From: Thalassotalea euphylliae
GTDB lineage: Bacteria > Pseudomonadota > Gammaproteobacteria > Enterobacterales > Alteromonadaceae
NCBI RefSeq assembly: GCF_003390395.1
Contig: NZ_QUOV01000001.1
Location: forward strand, 620,001 to 684,000
DNA length: 64,000 nt
Reading direction: 5' to 3'
Under the pieces are notes generated by a model. It did not search any database. It was not told the origin of the DNA and saw only the letters and a program-made list of their open reading frames with translations. Made by a program: the position numbers and the translations under genes. Position 1 is the first letter of the stretch. Every line of letters starts with the position of its first letter. Positions 8,180 to 16,809 of this stretch are shown here, one piece after another.

Positions 8180-9202
8180 ATGGTGATTAAGATAACAAAA
8201 ATAATGATAATCACGCTGCTGAGCCTAATGATGTTAGGCTGCCAGCAACAAAGCAACAAGCTAACTCTTAGGGTCGGGCATACATTGGACATGGGACATA
8301 ATGTCCATTTGTCACTGCAGCATATGGCTGAGCGACTGGCACATTACTCCGACGGTAAAATGGCACTTAAGCTATACGCCAATGGTCAGTTAGGCTCAGA
8401 GCGTGAAATGGTTGAGTTACTGCAAATTGGCAGCTTGGCCATGACTAAGGTCTCAGCGGCGGCGCTAGAAGGCTTTGTGCCAGATATGAAGGTCTACAGT
8501 TTACCTTATATCTTTCGCGACCGAGCCCATCGCTGGCAGGTGCTGCAAGGCGATGTCGGTAAAGATATTCTTGATTCGTTAGCACAAGCACGGCTTGCTG
8601 GCCTTGGCTATTTTGATGCGGGGAGTCGCAGCTTTTACACCTGTGATGACATGGTGCACTCGCCACAAGATGTCGTCGGTAAAAAAATTCGAGTGATGAA
8701 TAGCCAAACTGCCGTTAAGATGATTGATGCCTTTGGCGGCGCGGCGACACCTATTTCGTGGGGGGAGCTCTACGCGGCCTTGCAACAGGGCGTGGTTGAC
8801 GGTGCGGAAAACAATCCACCAGCATTTTATTCATCACGTCACTATGAGATCTGTCAAAACTATTCGTTAAATGAACATACCTCAATTCCCGACGTTATTA
8901 TCGCAAGCAAGCATATTATTGATTCCTTGACCCTGCAACAGCAAGCATGGTTGGCACAGGCGATGAATGATGCGGTTGAGTTTCAAAAGTCGGGCTGGTT
9001 GGCGGCAGAAAACCACGCTTTAGCGGAAGTTAAAAAAGCCGGCGTTAACGTTGTCTATCCTGATAAAACCGAATTTTTCGCAGCCGTTGCTCCCTTTCAC
9101 GCCACGTTTAACAACACCTTAGTCGGGCGTTACCTCGAGCGTATTAAACAAGTAAAAACCATTACTGTCGCTGACTATCAGCAGGAGGGCGCAGGTGAAT
9201 AA
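8180..9202 (+). CDS. TRAP transporter substrate-binding lipoprotein (DctP family)
   Basis: 340 residues from ATG 8180, chosen because GGGGGA sits just upstream and the preceding in-frame ATG would add a non-signal tail overlapping the terminator. The signal peptide ends in a lipobox (MMLGC, Cys21), so this binding protein is membrane-tethered. The DctP fold features are present: ANGQLGSEREM, a conserved Arg in KIRVMNS that usually holds a substrate carboxylate, and QQGVVDGAENNP. It should bind an acidic sugar such as an unsaturated uronate or oligouronide. It overlaps the small permease gene by 8 bp. Confidence 0.9.
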   Translation: MVIKITKIMIITLLSLMMLGCQQQSNKLTLRVGHTLDMGHNVHLSLQHMAERLAHYSDGKMALKLYANGQLGSEREMVELLQIGSLAMTKVSAAALEGFVPDMKVYSLPYIFRDRAHRWQVLQGDVGKDILDSLAQARLAGLGYFDAGSRSFYTCDDMVHSPQDVVGKKIRVMNSQTAVKMIDAFGGAATPISWGELYAALQQGVVDGAENNPPAFYSSRHYEICQNYSLNEHTSIPDVIIASKHIIDSLTLQQQAWLAQAMNDAVEFQKSGWLAAENHALAEVKKAGVNVVYPDKTEFFAAVAPFHATFNNTLVGRYLERIKQVKTITVADYQQEGAGE

Positions 9203-9698
9203 AATACTACAAAGCTTGGACTGGATTATTACCCGGACTTTAATGGTGCTGATGCTGACAATTGTGCTAACCGTTACTTGGCAAGTGCTTTCACGCTATA
9301 TTTTGCAATCGCCAAGCTCAGGCTCGGAAGAGCTGGCGCGTTTCTTATTGATTTGGATCGGCATGTTAGGTGCTGTCTATTGCTATCGCACCAGAGCGCA
9401 TTTAGGGCTAAATATTTTAACTAACAAAATGACGGCGCAGGGGCAACTAGTTGCGGCGCTGATTAGCCATGCCATGGTGTTTTTCTTTGCGGTCACTACC
9501 TTGATCATGGGCGGCTTTAACTTAATTGATATGGCCATGTCGCCAGTACAAACCTCTGCCGCGCTAGGCATTAAAGTGGCGCATGTTTATGCCATAGTAC
9601 CACTGAGTGGCATATTGTTCTGTGTCTATGGCATCGCCGAAATTGCTGAGTTGTTAGAGCATGGTGTGGTCAGTGAAGGGGAAGAGCATGGAAGTTAG
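9195..9698 (+). CDS. TRAP transporter small permease (DctQ family)
   Basis: 167 residues from a GTG start that overlaps the binding-protein gene, with GGAGGG just upstream as RBS. Four hydrophobic segments are visible (about 12-34, 48-66, 88-110, 128-150). The SGSEELARFLLIWIGMLGA motif after helix 1 is the DctQ hallmark. With the large permease it forms the Na+-driven uptake complex in the inner membrane. It overlaps the large permease gene by 11 bp, so the three genes are translationally coupled. Confidence 0.92.
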   Translation: MNKILQSLDWIITRTLMVLMLTIVLTVTWQVLSRYILQSPSSGSEELARFLLIWIGMLGAVYCYRTRAHLGLNILTNKMTAQGQLVAALISHAMVFFFAVTTLIMGGFNLIDMAMSPVQTSAALGIKVAHVYAIVPLSGILFCVYGIAEIAELLEHGVVSEGEEHGS

Positions 9699-10986
9699 TG
9701 GTCTAATACTGATTGGCGTATTCTTCGCGCTATTGCTGATTAACTTGCCAATTTCCGTGTGTATTGGCGTTGCTACCTTAGCGACCATGTTATTTAGCAT
9801 CGACTTTATGCCGGCGGTAACCACCATAGCTCAGCGTATGGTGGGTGGTTTAAACAGCTTTGCCTTGCTGGCGATTCCATTTTTTGTGTTATCTGGGTTA
9901 TTGATGGGGCAAGGTGGCGTTGCGCGGCGACTGATTGAATGTGCCATGGCATTAATTGGCATGTTACCGGGCGGCTTAGCCTTAGTTAACGTGTTGTCGT
10001 GTACCTTGTTTGGTGGTATTTCCGGCTCAGCAGTGGCAGCGACCAGTGCCATCGGCAGCTTTATGATCCCAGAAATGGAAAAGCGCGGTTATGATCGCAG
10101 CTTTTCATCGGCGGTCACAGCTACCGCAGCGACCACAGGGATGATCATTCCACCCAGTAATATCTTGATTATTTACGCCATTGCCAGCGGTGGTGTGTCA
10201 ATTTCGGCATTATTTGTCGCTGGCTATTTACCGGGCGTGCTAGTGGCGACTTTCTTGATGTTGGTCTGTTCGGTTTATGCGTTACGACGAGGTTTTCCAA
10301 CAGAAGACAGGTTGCCAGTTAAACTGGTCGCGGAAAAGGTGATTGCGGCGCTACCCAGTTTATTACTGATCGTCCTTGTTATTGGTGGCATTGTCGGCGG
10401 TATATTCACGGCAACCGAAGCTGGCGCCATTGCGGTGTTGTACTCTTTGTTTTTATCTGTGGTGCTCTATAAAGAAGTGAAGGTAAAAGAGCTTCCAGAT
10501 GTCTTGCTAAAAGCGGCAGGTATTACCGCAATTGTGATGTTTTTAATTGCCACTTCGTCTGCGATGTCGTGGATTTTATCCTACGAAAACGTACCGCAAA
10601 CCATCAGCGACGCCTTGTTAGTGTTAAGCGAAAACCCGCTGATTATTTTATTGATCATCAATATCGTACTGATTGTGGTTGGCGCCTTTATGGATATGAC
10701 ACCAGCCGTACTAATTTTCACTCCAATCTTTCTACCTGTCGCTGAGAGCTTAGGTATGTCGCCGATTCATTTCGGCATTATGATGGTGCTGAATTTATCG
10801 ATTGGCCTGTGTTCACCGCCCGTTGGGGCCGTTTTATTTGTTAGCTGCTCGGTCGCTAAAACCTCGATAGAGCGAATGATCAAACCTATGCTACCACTGT
10901 ATTTTGCGATGTTTATCGCCTTAATGTTGGTGACTTATATTCCCGCGATTAGCGAGTTTTTACCTAAGCTATTTGGCTTAATGTAA
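9688..10986 (+). CDS. TRAP transporter large permease (DctM family)
   Basis: 432 residues from ATG 9688, preferred over 9661 because AAGGGGA lies 6 nt upstream and DctM proteins begin directly with the first membrane helix. About twelve hydrophobic segments follow. Family blocks include IPFFVLSGLLMGQGG, GGISGSAVAATSAIGS, TAATTGMIIPPSN and the C-terminal GLCSPPVGAVLF. It is the transport channel of the TRAP complex encoded by the two genes before it. Confidence 0.93.
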   Translation: MEVSGLILIGVFFALLLINLPISVCIGVATLATMLFSIDFMPAVTTIAQRMVGGLNSFALLAIPFFVLSGLLMGQGGVARRLIECAMALIGMLPGGLALVNVLSCTLFGGISGSAVAATSAIGSFMIPEMEKRGYDRSFSSAVTATAATTGMIIPPSNILIIYAIASGGVSISALFVAGYLPGVLVATFLMLVCSVYALRRGFPTEDRLPVKLVAEKVIAALPSLLLIVLVIGGIVGGIFTATEAGAIAVLYSLFLSVVLYKEVKVKELPDVLLKAAGITAIVMFLIATSSAMSWILSYENVPQTISDALLVLSENPLIILLIINIVLIVVGAFMDMTPAVLIFTPIFLPVAESLGMSPIHFGIMMVLNLSIGLCSPPVGAVLFVSCSVAKTSIERMIKPMLPLYFAMFIALMLVTYIPAISEFLPKLFGLM

Positions 10987-11053
10987 TGATTTAACCTAAT
11001 GGGGATGGTCGCCAAGTTGTGTATAGCAATTATCTACTCTGATGTTGAAGTAA

Positions 11054-13429
11054 ATGATGCGTAATAAACTAATGATATTACTGTGCTTGTTAAGCATGCA
11101 CGCGGCCGCCCAGCCCAGCTCAGTTGTTCAAGAGAGCTCAATTGTTCAGCACAGTTCGGTTGTTCAAAAAACCTCCATTGCGAGGCAGTCACTACCTGTC
11201 GATCACCCAATGCCGGTGTTATTGCAAGGTGACTATCGAAGCGATGAGTTGCATCAAGTACTTGGCAGTCAGAGGATTTATCAGGCTGACTTTTCGTCAA
11301 AGGAAAGTCTAGCTAAAGAATGGCAAGTTGAAGGGCCTGCTAAGCTCACGTTAAATAAAGCTCAGCAACTGACTTTTGAATCGCAACTTACTACTGATTT
11401 TATTCAAGCTTATCAGCAAGGTTTATTTGATTTTGTGCCGAATCAACTCGGCCAATATTACCAAGTGCTGGGGCAGCTGGCGCAAGCGACATTGCCGAAC
11501 GAGCAATATCAGCGTATGTTAGATGCACAGCAGCGCTTTAAAGGTGGGCATGTAGTGCTGTGGAACAAACAGCAACTTCCTGACAGTTACATTGTTGAGT
11601 TTGATTTACAGCACCAGTCGCCAATGGGATTGTTTATTTTGTTTTTCTCTGCGTCTGGACTCAACAATGAATCCATTTTCTCGCCAGCGTTGGCCAAACG
11701 TAATGGCGTGTTTAAACAATACACCAGTGGTGATATTCAGTCTTACCACGTGTCCAGCTATACGCCACATCGCAGTACCGCGAATTTACGCAAAAACCAT
11801 CATGGTGGCCAGTTACTGAAAAGCCAACCTGATATGGCAGCATTGGCGCCGGATAAAGCCTATAAATATCGGTTAATCAAATGGCGTGATCGCTTTCAAC
11901 TTTACTTAAACGATCAGCTGCAAATGGATTACGTGGATAAGGATAATGCCTTACAAGGTGGGCATGTCGGTTTAAGGCTTATGGCTAGTGCCCGTGCTAT
12001 GGTCAGTGATTTTAATCTGTATCAATTGCAGCAAAATCCATTTGAATTACCCGCGAGCAAACAGCAAGTTACCGTCAGCAATAGTGAGCAGTTAATCGAT
12101 GCGCTGGCTAAGGTAACAGCGGGCACCACTATTTGGTTGGAAAGTGGCAAATACCCTGATGTTGCTGCTGAACTAAGCACTTCAGGAACTCTTACCGAAC
12201 GCATTTATATTAAAGCGAAACAGCCGGGACAAGTGTTATTTACCGGCAAACCGGCATTAAAAATTACGGGCTCGCACATTACCTTAACTGGCATTCGCTT
12301 TACTGACGGAAGTCGTTTTGATAACAGTGCTTATGTGAAAAATAAAGGCAATAAGATCAGCCAAAAAGCCCCATATATATTGGATCTTCAGGGGAGCTAT
12401 ATTCGCATTAGCAACTGCAGTATCGACTTTTTCGACCGTCATCATGCCACTTGGCTTAATATCGAAGGAAGTAAAAATCGAGTGGATCATTGCACCTTTG
12501 TCAATAAGCAAACTCATGGTGGTGTGCTAAGCAATGCTAAACCACCGGCCAGTGGCGCGTTTCATCGTTTTGATCATAACTATTTTTCACGACCAGATAT
12601 TGGCTCTGATAATGCCGAAGTTATCCGCCTTGCGACTGGCTGGTCACACAATATTGATGCCTATATGACGGTTGAATACAACGTGTTTGAGCAATGTAAT
12701 GGTGAAGGGGAGGTGATTTCCGACAAATCGAGTAGTAACACCATACGTTTGAATCGCTTTACCAATAACTTGGGTGGGCTGAGCTTACGCCAAGGCAATT
12801 ATAGCCATGTATATGGCAATTGGTTTGAGCGCCAGCAATCGCCGCATATAGGTAATATAAAAGAAAGTAGTCAGCATAAGCGTAGTAAGCGGGCTCGTGA
12901 CTTTGGAGTCATGATCCGTGGTAAACATCATCTAATTGAGAACAATCATTTTCAAGGTGGTGGCCCCAACTTGGTGAAGCTAGTTAATGGGCAGCCAGAA
13001 GGGTACCAAAAGCCGGGGCGGCCAAAATCGTTACCGCGTCATCATATTGCAGCTGAACAGGTAGTGCTACGTCGCAATAATTTTATTCCAACGGGTGTGC
13101 TGGCTGAAATAGATAAGCGAAAACTTAATAAAGACCGCAGTGTTTTGGCCCATGATGTTAGTTTTATTGCCAATTTAATTTACGGTCAGCCTGGTTGGCA
13201 GTTACTATCCTCTATGCCCTATGAAGGCGTGAGTTGGCAGGATAATGGGATAGTTGCTCTGCAAAACCCAGTTGCCGATCTAGATAAAGGCACTAATGGC
13301 TATTTTAAACGCCGAGCAGACTTGCCTAACGCTTACCAGCAACGTTTTGGTAGCCAACCATTAACTAACTACATGCAGCTTCATCGCGCTGGTGCAAGTT
13401 GGCAAGATTACCCAGTAGCACCACACTAA
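11054..13429 (+). CDS. exported DUF1961-PL6 polysaccharide lyase
   Basis: 791 residues. The signal peptide (about 1-19) is followed by a short Ser/Val/Gln repeat (22-45). Residues about 75-330 match DUF1961, a lectin/glucanase-like fold (HVVLWN, PDSYIVEFDL, SPMGLFILFFSASG, GDIQSYHVSSY blocks). Residues about 340-760 are a PL6 parallel beta-helix (SGKYPDVAAEL, ITLTGIRFTDG). The catalytic pair of PL6, Lys558 (EVISDKS) and Arg579 (LSLRQG), is present with the same 21-residue spacing as Lys250/Arg271 of chondroitinase B and Lys220/Arg241 of AlyGC. PL6 enzymes cleave alginate or dermatan sulfate by beta-elimination, giving the unsaturated uronates the neighbouring genes use. Which substrate cannot be decided here. 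Confidence 0.9.
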   Translation: MMRNKLMILLCLLSMHAAAQPSSVVQESSIVQHSSVVQKTSIARQSLPVDHPMPVLLQGDYRSDELHQVLGSQRIYQADFSSKESLAKEWQVEGPAKLTLNKAQQLTFESQLTTDFIQAYQQGLFDFVPNQLGQYYQVLGQLAQATLPNEQYQRMLDAQQRFKGGHVVLWNKQQLPDSYIVEFDLQHQSPMGLFILFFSASGLNNESIFSPALAKRNGVFKQYTSGDIQSYHVSSYTPHRSTANLRKNHHGGQLLKSQPDMAALAPDKAYKYRLIKWRDRFQLYLNDQLQMDYVDKDNALQGGHVGLRLMASARAMVSDFNLYQLQQNPFELPASKQQVTVSNSEQLIDALAKVTAGTTIWLESGKYPDVAAELSTSGTLTERIYIKAKQPGQVLFTGKPALKITGSHITLTGIRFTDGSRFDNSAYVKNKGNKISQKAPYILDLQGSYIRISNCSIDFFDRHHATWLNIEGSKNRVDHCTFVNKQTHGGVLSNAKPPASGAFHRFDHNYFSRPDIGSDNAEVIRLATGWSHNIDAYMTVEYNVFEQCNGEGEVISDKSSSNTIRLNRFTNNLGGLSLRQGNYSHVYGNWFERQQSPHIGNIKESSQHKRSKRARDFGVMIRGKHHLIENNHFQGGGPNLVKLVNGQPEGYQKPGRPKSLPRHHIAAEQVVLRRNNFIPTGVLAEIDKRKLNKDRSVLAHDVSFIANLIYGQPGWQLLSSMPYEGVSWQDNGIVALQNPVADLDKGTNGYFKRRADLPNAYQQRFGSQPLTNYMQLHRAGASWQDYPVAPH
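11117..11188 (+). repeat. 18-bp tandem repeat in the lyase N-terminal linker
   Basis: Four degenerate 18-nt units encode the hexapeptides SSVVQE, SSIVQH, SSVVQK and TSIARQ just after the signal peptide. It is probably a flexible spacer. Confidence 0.7.
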
Positions 13430-13474
13430 TAAGTGTCTGTAGCTCACTGATTACTTTGTTTATATAGCTCAATA

Positions 13475-13503
13475 AAAAATGGCGCTTAGTAAGCGCCATT
13501 TTT
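13475..13503. terminator. bidirectional terminator between lyase and GntR genes
   Basis: AAAATGGCGCTTA/TAAGCGCCATTTT perfect inverted repeat with A and T runs on the two sides. It serves the convergent lyase and regulator genes. Confidence 0.9.
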
Positions 13504-13537
13504 CCAGTTACCTTAAGTTAGGCAGGTAAAGTGAGTA

Positions 13538-14284
13538 TTACAAGCCTTGCTTGCGTTTCACATGTTCCGCAATTTTTATATGGCGATCACGGCTATTTCC
13601 TAAGTGCTCACGCGTAGCCGAGCGAGCCGCTTCGCTGTCTTTCGCTTCAATCGCTTCAGCAATCTTTTTGTGCTCATTTTGAATAATTTTCAGGTAATCT
13701 GTTGAGTCAATGGACTCTTCATAGTCAGTGACAATATCTCGGTCTGGGATAACACCTTCGCCAATATATTTAATAAAGCGTGAAAAGTATGGGTTACCAG
13801 AAGCGCTTGCCACAGATAAGTGGAAATTCAAATCTTCTTTGACAGCATCATTTCCATTAGCTACTTGCTGGTCAAACGCTGCAAGTGCCGCCCAGATATC
13901 AGCCATCTGCTTATCTGTGCGATTGCGCGCTGCCATTGATGCCATTTCAATTTCAACAGCCATACGCAGCTCTAGAATTTGGACAGCTTCTTCAATGCAA
14001 GTAAACTCTTTGTTTTCAATTTCAAAAGACTGCTTAGGTGTGTTGTTAGCGACGAACATGCCAACACCTTGTCGACTGACAATTAAGCCCTCTGCTTTTA
14101 ACGCGGCAACCGCTTCACGCACTACACTGCGACTAACACCCGCTTGTTCTTCAATATCTTTAGCAGCTGGCAATTTTGTACCAGGCTCCAGATTACCTTC
14201 TAGAATTTGGCTTCTTAGTGACTCAACCAAATCATTAGTCAAGCTGCGTGAACTTTGAATTTGTCCAATGTGTAAATGCTTCAT
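13538..14284 (-). CDS. FadR-type (GntR/FCD) transcriptional regulator of uronate catabolism
   Basis: 248 residues from ATG 14284; an upstream in-frame TTG at 14323 would add 13 residues. Residues about 8-75 are a winged helix-turn-helix (GVSRSVVREAVAALKAEGLI). The C-terminal FCD domain keeps the metal-binding pattern (DLNFHLSVA, NEHKKI, REHLG). FCD regulators of hexuronate and KDG pathways are usually repressors released by a pathway intermediate. It is convergent with the lyase and divergent from the KDG kinase, and the motif repeated at 6074, 6371 and 14467 is its likely binding site. The inducer is not known; KDG or an unsaturated uronate is likely. Confidence 0.88.
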   Translation of the reverse strand: MKHLHIGQIQSSRSLTNDLVESLRSQILEGNLEPGTKLPAAKDIEEQAGVSRSVVREAVAALKAEGLIVSRQGVGMFVANNTPKQSFEIENKEFTCIEEAVQILELRMAVEIEMASMAARNRTDKQMADIWAALAAFDQQVANGNDAVKEDLNFHLSVASASGNPYFSRFIKYIGEGVIPDRDIVTDYEESIDSTDYLKIIQNEHKKIAEAIEAKDSEAARSATREHLGNSRDRHIKIAEHVKRKQGL

Positions 14285-14466
14285 GCGGCGATTATTCTTT
14301 TCAATGTTAATAATTTGTTTCAACTAGGGCACATTAGTGACTTTACAGCGTTTATCGGCAATGAACAATGATCTTTAGTGCCAGTTAGCTGCATTTACTG
14401 CTCTAATTCCTATTGCAGCCTGTCAAAAGTAAGCTGCTTGAATTTTAAACTAAATTGTTGACTGTT

Positions 14467-14480
14467 TGCTATCATACATG
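14467..14480 (-). promoter_or_regulatory. candidate uronate-regulon operator, copy 3
   Basis: On the minus strand this reads CATGTATGATAGCA, 12 of 14 bases matching the copy at 6371. It lies inside a larger imperfect palindrome at 14470-14498 (arms TATCATA and TATGATA, inner ATG/CAT), 45-60 bp before the KDG kinase start and in the divergent region shared with the regulator gene. Confidence 0.5.
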
Positions 14481-14525
14481 ATGTCATGTGATATGATAAG
14501 TGTTTTGGCGATTTATATTATAATT

Positions 14526-15476
14526 ATGAAAAAAATAGTCGTATTTGGTGAGTGCATGTTGGAGTTTGCACCCTTAGCTGCACAGCAATATCAGCGTGGT
14601 ATTGCTGGCGACGTTTATAATACCAGTGTTTATTTGCAACGCTTGGCGACTGGGTTGGCGCAGGTATCACTGCTATCTGCGGTCGGCCGTGATGCGGTAA
14701 GTGACAATATGGTCAGCCAGTTTCAAGTGGAGCAGATTAGTACCGATTACGTCTATCGTCACCCTGAGCAAACTGTTGGTGCTTATTTAATTGATATTGA
14801 TAGTGCAGGGGAGCGCAGCTTTACTTATTGGCGAGGTCAAGCGGCGGCGCGCGAGACCTTTGCTTTAGCCAATGATAAGCAGCTTAGTCAGCTTATTGAG
14901 CGCACCGATATTTTTTATTTCTCCGGTATCTCAATTGCGATTATTGCAAAAAATGATCGTGAGCGTTTTTGGCAATTTGTTGAGCGACTGGCTGCTCTTG
15001 GCAAACAAATTGTTTTCGATACCAACTTTCGCCCTCAACTATGGCCAGACAAAGCTCTAGCTCAGCAAGCGTTTCAACGTGCGTTAAGGGTAAGCACTAC
15101 GGTATTTGCTGGCGTGGAAGATCTCGAACAACTAGCGATGGGTAATTGCTTTAATTCCGTAGCAATGTCCCTGAATGACTTTGCCATTGATGAACTGGTG
15201 ATTAAGCATGGTGAACATGGCGTGCAAGTGATTCAGGACGAAAAAAGCCAGTTTATTGCTATTGAACCTGTAGCGAATGTTGTCGATACCACGTCGGCGG
15301 GTGACTCATTTAACGCTGGTTATCTTTATGCTCGCTTAGTTGGCAGCAACATAACTTTGTCGGTAAGTTACGCGAGTTTATTAGCAGCGCATGTTATTCA
15401 GCACCGAGGGGCGATTATTGCGGCGGAGGAATTTGCGCCAATTCAAGTATCGTTAAATACATTAATGCAAAGTTAA
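14526..15476 (+). CDS. kdgK: 2-keto-3-deoxygluconate kinase (PfkB family)
   Basis: 316 residues from ATG 14526 (MKKIVVFGECMLEF); an earlier TTG at 14466 would run through the operator palindrome and is unlikely. The PfkB anion-hole motif is seen as DTTSAGDSFNAGY near 258-270, with the catalytic Asp in AGDSF. It phosphorylates KDG to KDPG, the last step before an aldolase (kdgA/eda), which is not in the window. Gene context with KduI/KduD makes KDG kinase far more likely than ribokinase or fructokinase. Confidence 0.9.
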   Translation: MKKIVVFGECMLEFAPLAAQQYQRGIAGDVYNTSVYLQRLATGLAQVSLLSAVGRDAVSDNMVSQFQVEQISTDYVYRHPEQTVGAYLIDIDSAGERSFTYWRGQAAARETFALANDKQLSQLIERTDIFYFSGISIAIIAKNDRERFWQFVERLAALGKQIVFDTNFRPQLWPDKALAQQAFQRALRVSTTVFAGVEDLEQLAMGNCFNSVAMSLNDFAIDELVIKHGEHGVQVIQDEKSQFIAIEPVANVVDTTSAGDSFNAGYLYARLVGSNITLSVSYASLLAAHVIQHRGAIIAAEEFAPIQVSLNTLMQS

Positions 15477-15510
15477 TTTGCCCTGAACTATGTCAACAAG
15501 AATGGTAAGG

Positions 15511-15545
15511 GAAAAAAAAAGCTCGTTATTTAACGAGCTTTTTTA
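15511..15545. terminator. bidirectional terminator after kdgK
   Basis: AAAAGCTCGTTA/TAACGAGCTTTT inverted repeat with long A and T runs, shared by the convergent kdgK and the small exported protein gene. Confidence 0.9.
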
Positions 15546-15594
15546 TTGGCAGTACTTGTGCCTTTCGGTTTGAGTTACAGCGTAGGCTTGTTGA

Positions 15595-16008
15595 TTAAGA
15601 GCGTTTTACTGCCTTAACAAAGCTAGCAACAGATTGACCATTGCATTTCAATGACGAAACTCGGTGGCCAACAGCACGCACGCCTTCTTTAACGGCTTTC
15701 ATACACAATTGGCTTTCCATTGATTGGTTGCCAGAAACAATCACTGTCTTGTGCTCAACTTTGTTGGCACTTGCTTTGAATGACGCAGCGAAGTCTTTTA
15801 GTGCTTCACCATTACATTTAGTGTTATGTAATTGGCGTTTATTCTGGGCAAGTTTTGCTGCAACAGCGTTGTAGCCTTGCTCAGCTGCCAGCATGCATAA
15901 ATTGGTTTCTGTTGACTTATCTTTGCCAACAAATTGGATGTTTGCCGCTGATGTCTGTGTGCTTAGCGTCACTGCGGTAAATGCTACTAGACCGATTAAT
16001 TTTTTCAT
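15595..16008 (-). CDS. small exported protein with duplicated LC...KCNG unit (DUF3718-like)
   Basis: 137 residues from ATG 16008, which has GAGG 7 nt upstream; a longer frame to 16050 has no RBS. A signal peptide ends at about residue 21 (QTSAA). The mature protein is two copies of one unit: LCMLAAEQG...TKCNG...FAASFK and LCMKAVKEG...LKCNG...FVKAVK. Each has a Cys pair that could form one disulfide in the periplasm. The pattern recalls DUF3718, a family of unknown function in Shewanella and Alteromonadales; the match is from memory. It is convergent with kdgK and not obviously linked to it. Confidence 0.75.
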   Translation of the reverse strand: MKKLIGLVAFTAVTLSTQTSAANIQFVGKDKSTETNLCMLAAEQGYNAVAAKLAQNKRQLHNTKCNGEALKDFAASFKASANKVEHKTVIVSGNQSMESQLCMKAVKEGVRAVGHRVSSLKCNGQSVASFVKAVKRS

Positions 16009-16288
16009 CACTACCTCGCTATGAAAATTGTCAGGCTGTACATAAAGCACGGCATGACGGGAGTCTCTTACTAATAATCGGCGTGGATTATAAGGTCAGT
16101 TGCGGTGATGTAAAGAGAACGGGTGATCAAAAAGTAGACTGTTTAAGGCATTTATAAGAGCACTTTGTAAACCATACTGAACGTTTCATAGGTCTCAGAT
16201 TCGCTGCTTAATTTATTCCACCAGCTAATCAATAAGATAAGGCGTTAGATAGGCTACAGCTATGTAAAAAATGATTTTAGCCGTCAGA

Positions 16289-16777
16289 TTAATCTATCAA
16301 GTCTAAGCCAAAGTGTGTTGCCATGGTCAATAGCCAAATACGGGTAACTTGCTGGAGCTTTACCGCGTTTTCTGAGCCTATCCACTGACTAGTTTCGCTT
16401 TCATGGCTTTTGTCGCTAGTGTTACTTGTTTGAGCTAATTGCTCGGTTAGTATCTCATCTGTGGTGCTGATCACAATCAGTTGTTTACTGCCAAGTTCTG
16501 CAAATTTAAACGCTACGGTTTGACTCTCGTCTAATTGAAAGCCTGTTATGGGGTCATCGCTACTCGTTGTTTGTAACTGAGCGCTGAACTTCTTATCAAA
16601 ATATTCAGGCGACACTAAGGTGATCTGACAGCTTGGACTATTGGCTTCGTCGCCATACCAATTGGCTTTTAAGGTTTCAAAATTCGCCCAAGCTTCAATG
16701 CGCTCTAACTCATGTTTAGTAATATTTAGGGCATCAGACACTTGCTGCTCGGCAGCAATACGAATGGGTAATTTCAC
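16289..16777 (-). CDS. hypothetical protein downstream of mutS
   Basis: 162 residues, no signal peptide, membrane segment or motif I recognise. Acidic, with a Ser/Thr-rich stretch (SNTSDKSHESETSQ) near 122-135 that looks disordered. It starts 32 bp after the mutS stop on the same strand and has a plausible RBS (CAGGAGC) 9 nt upstream, so it is probably translated from the mutS transcript. Function unknown. Confidence 0.7.
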   Translation of the reverse strand: MKLPIRIAAEQQVSDALNITKHELERIEAWANFETLKANWYGDEANSPSCQITLVSPEYFDKKFSAQLQTTSSDDPITGFQLDESQTVAFKFAELGSKQLIVISTTDEILTEQLAQTSNTSDKSHESETSQWIGSENAVKLQQVTRIWLLTMATHFGLDLID

Positions 16778-16809
16778 TAACTGATGCTCCTGTTTTGATA
16801 TAAATAAAA

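Noticed and set aside
11020..11040. TTGTGTATAGCAATTAT before the lyase gene as a fourth operator copy
   Set aside because: Only loosely similar to the motif at 6074 and 6371; symmetry elements differ.
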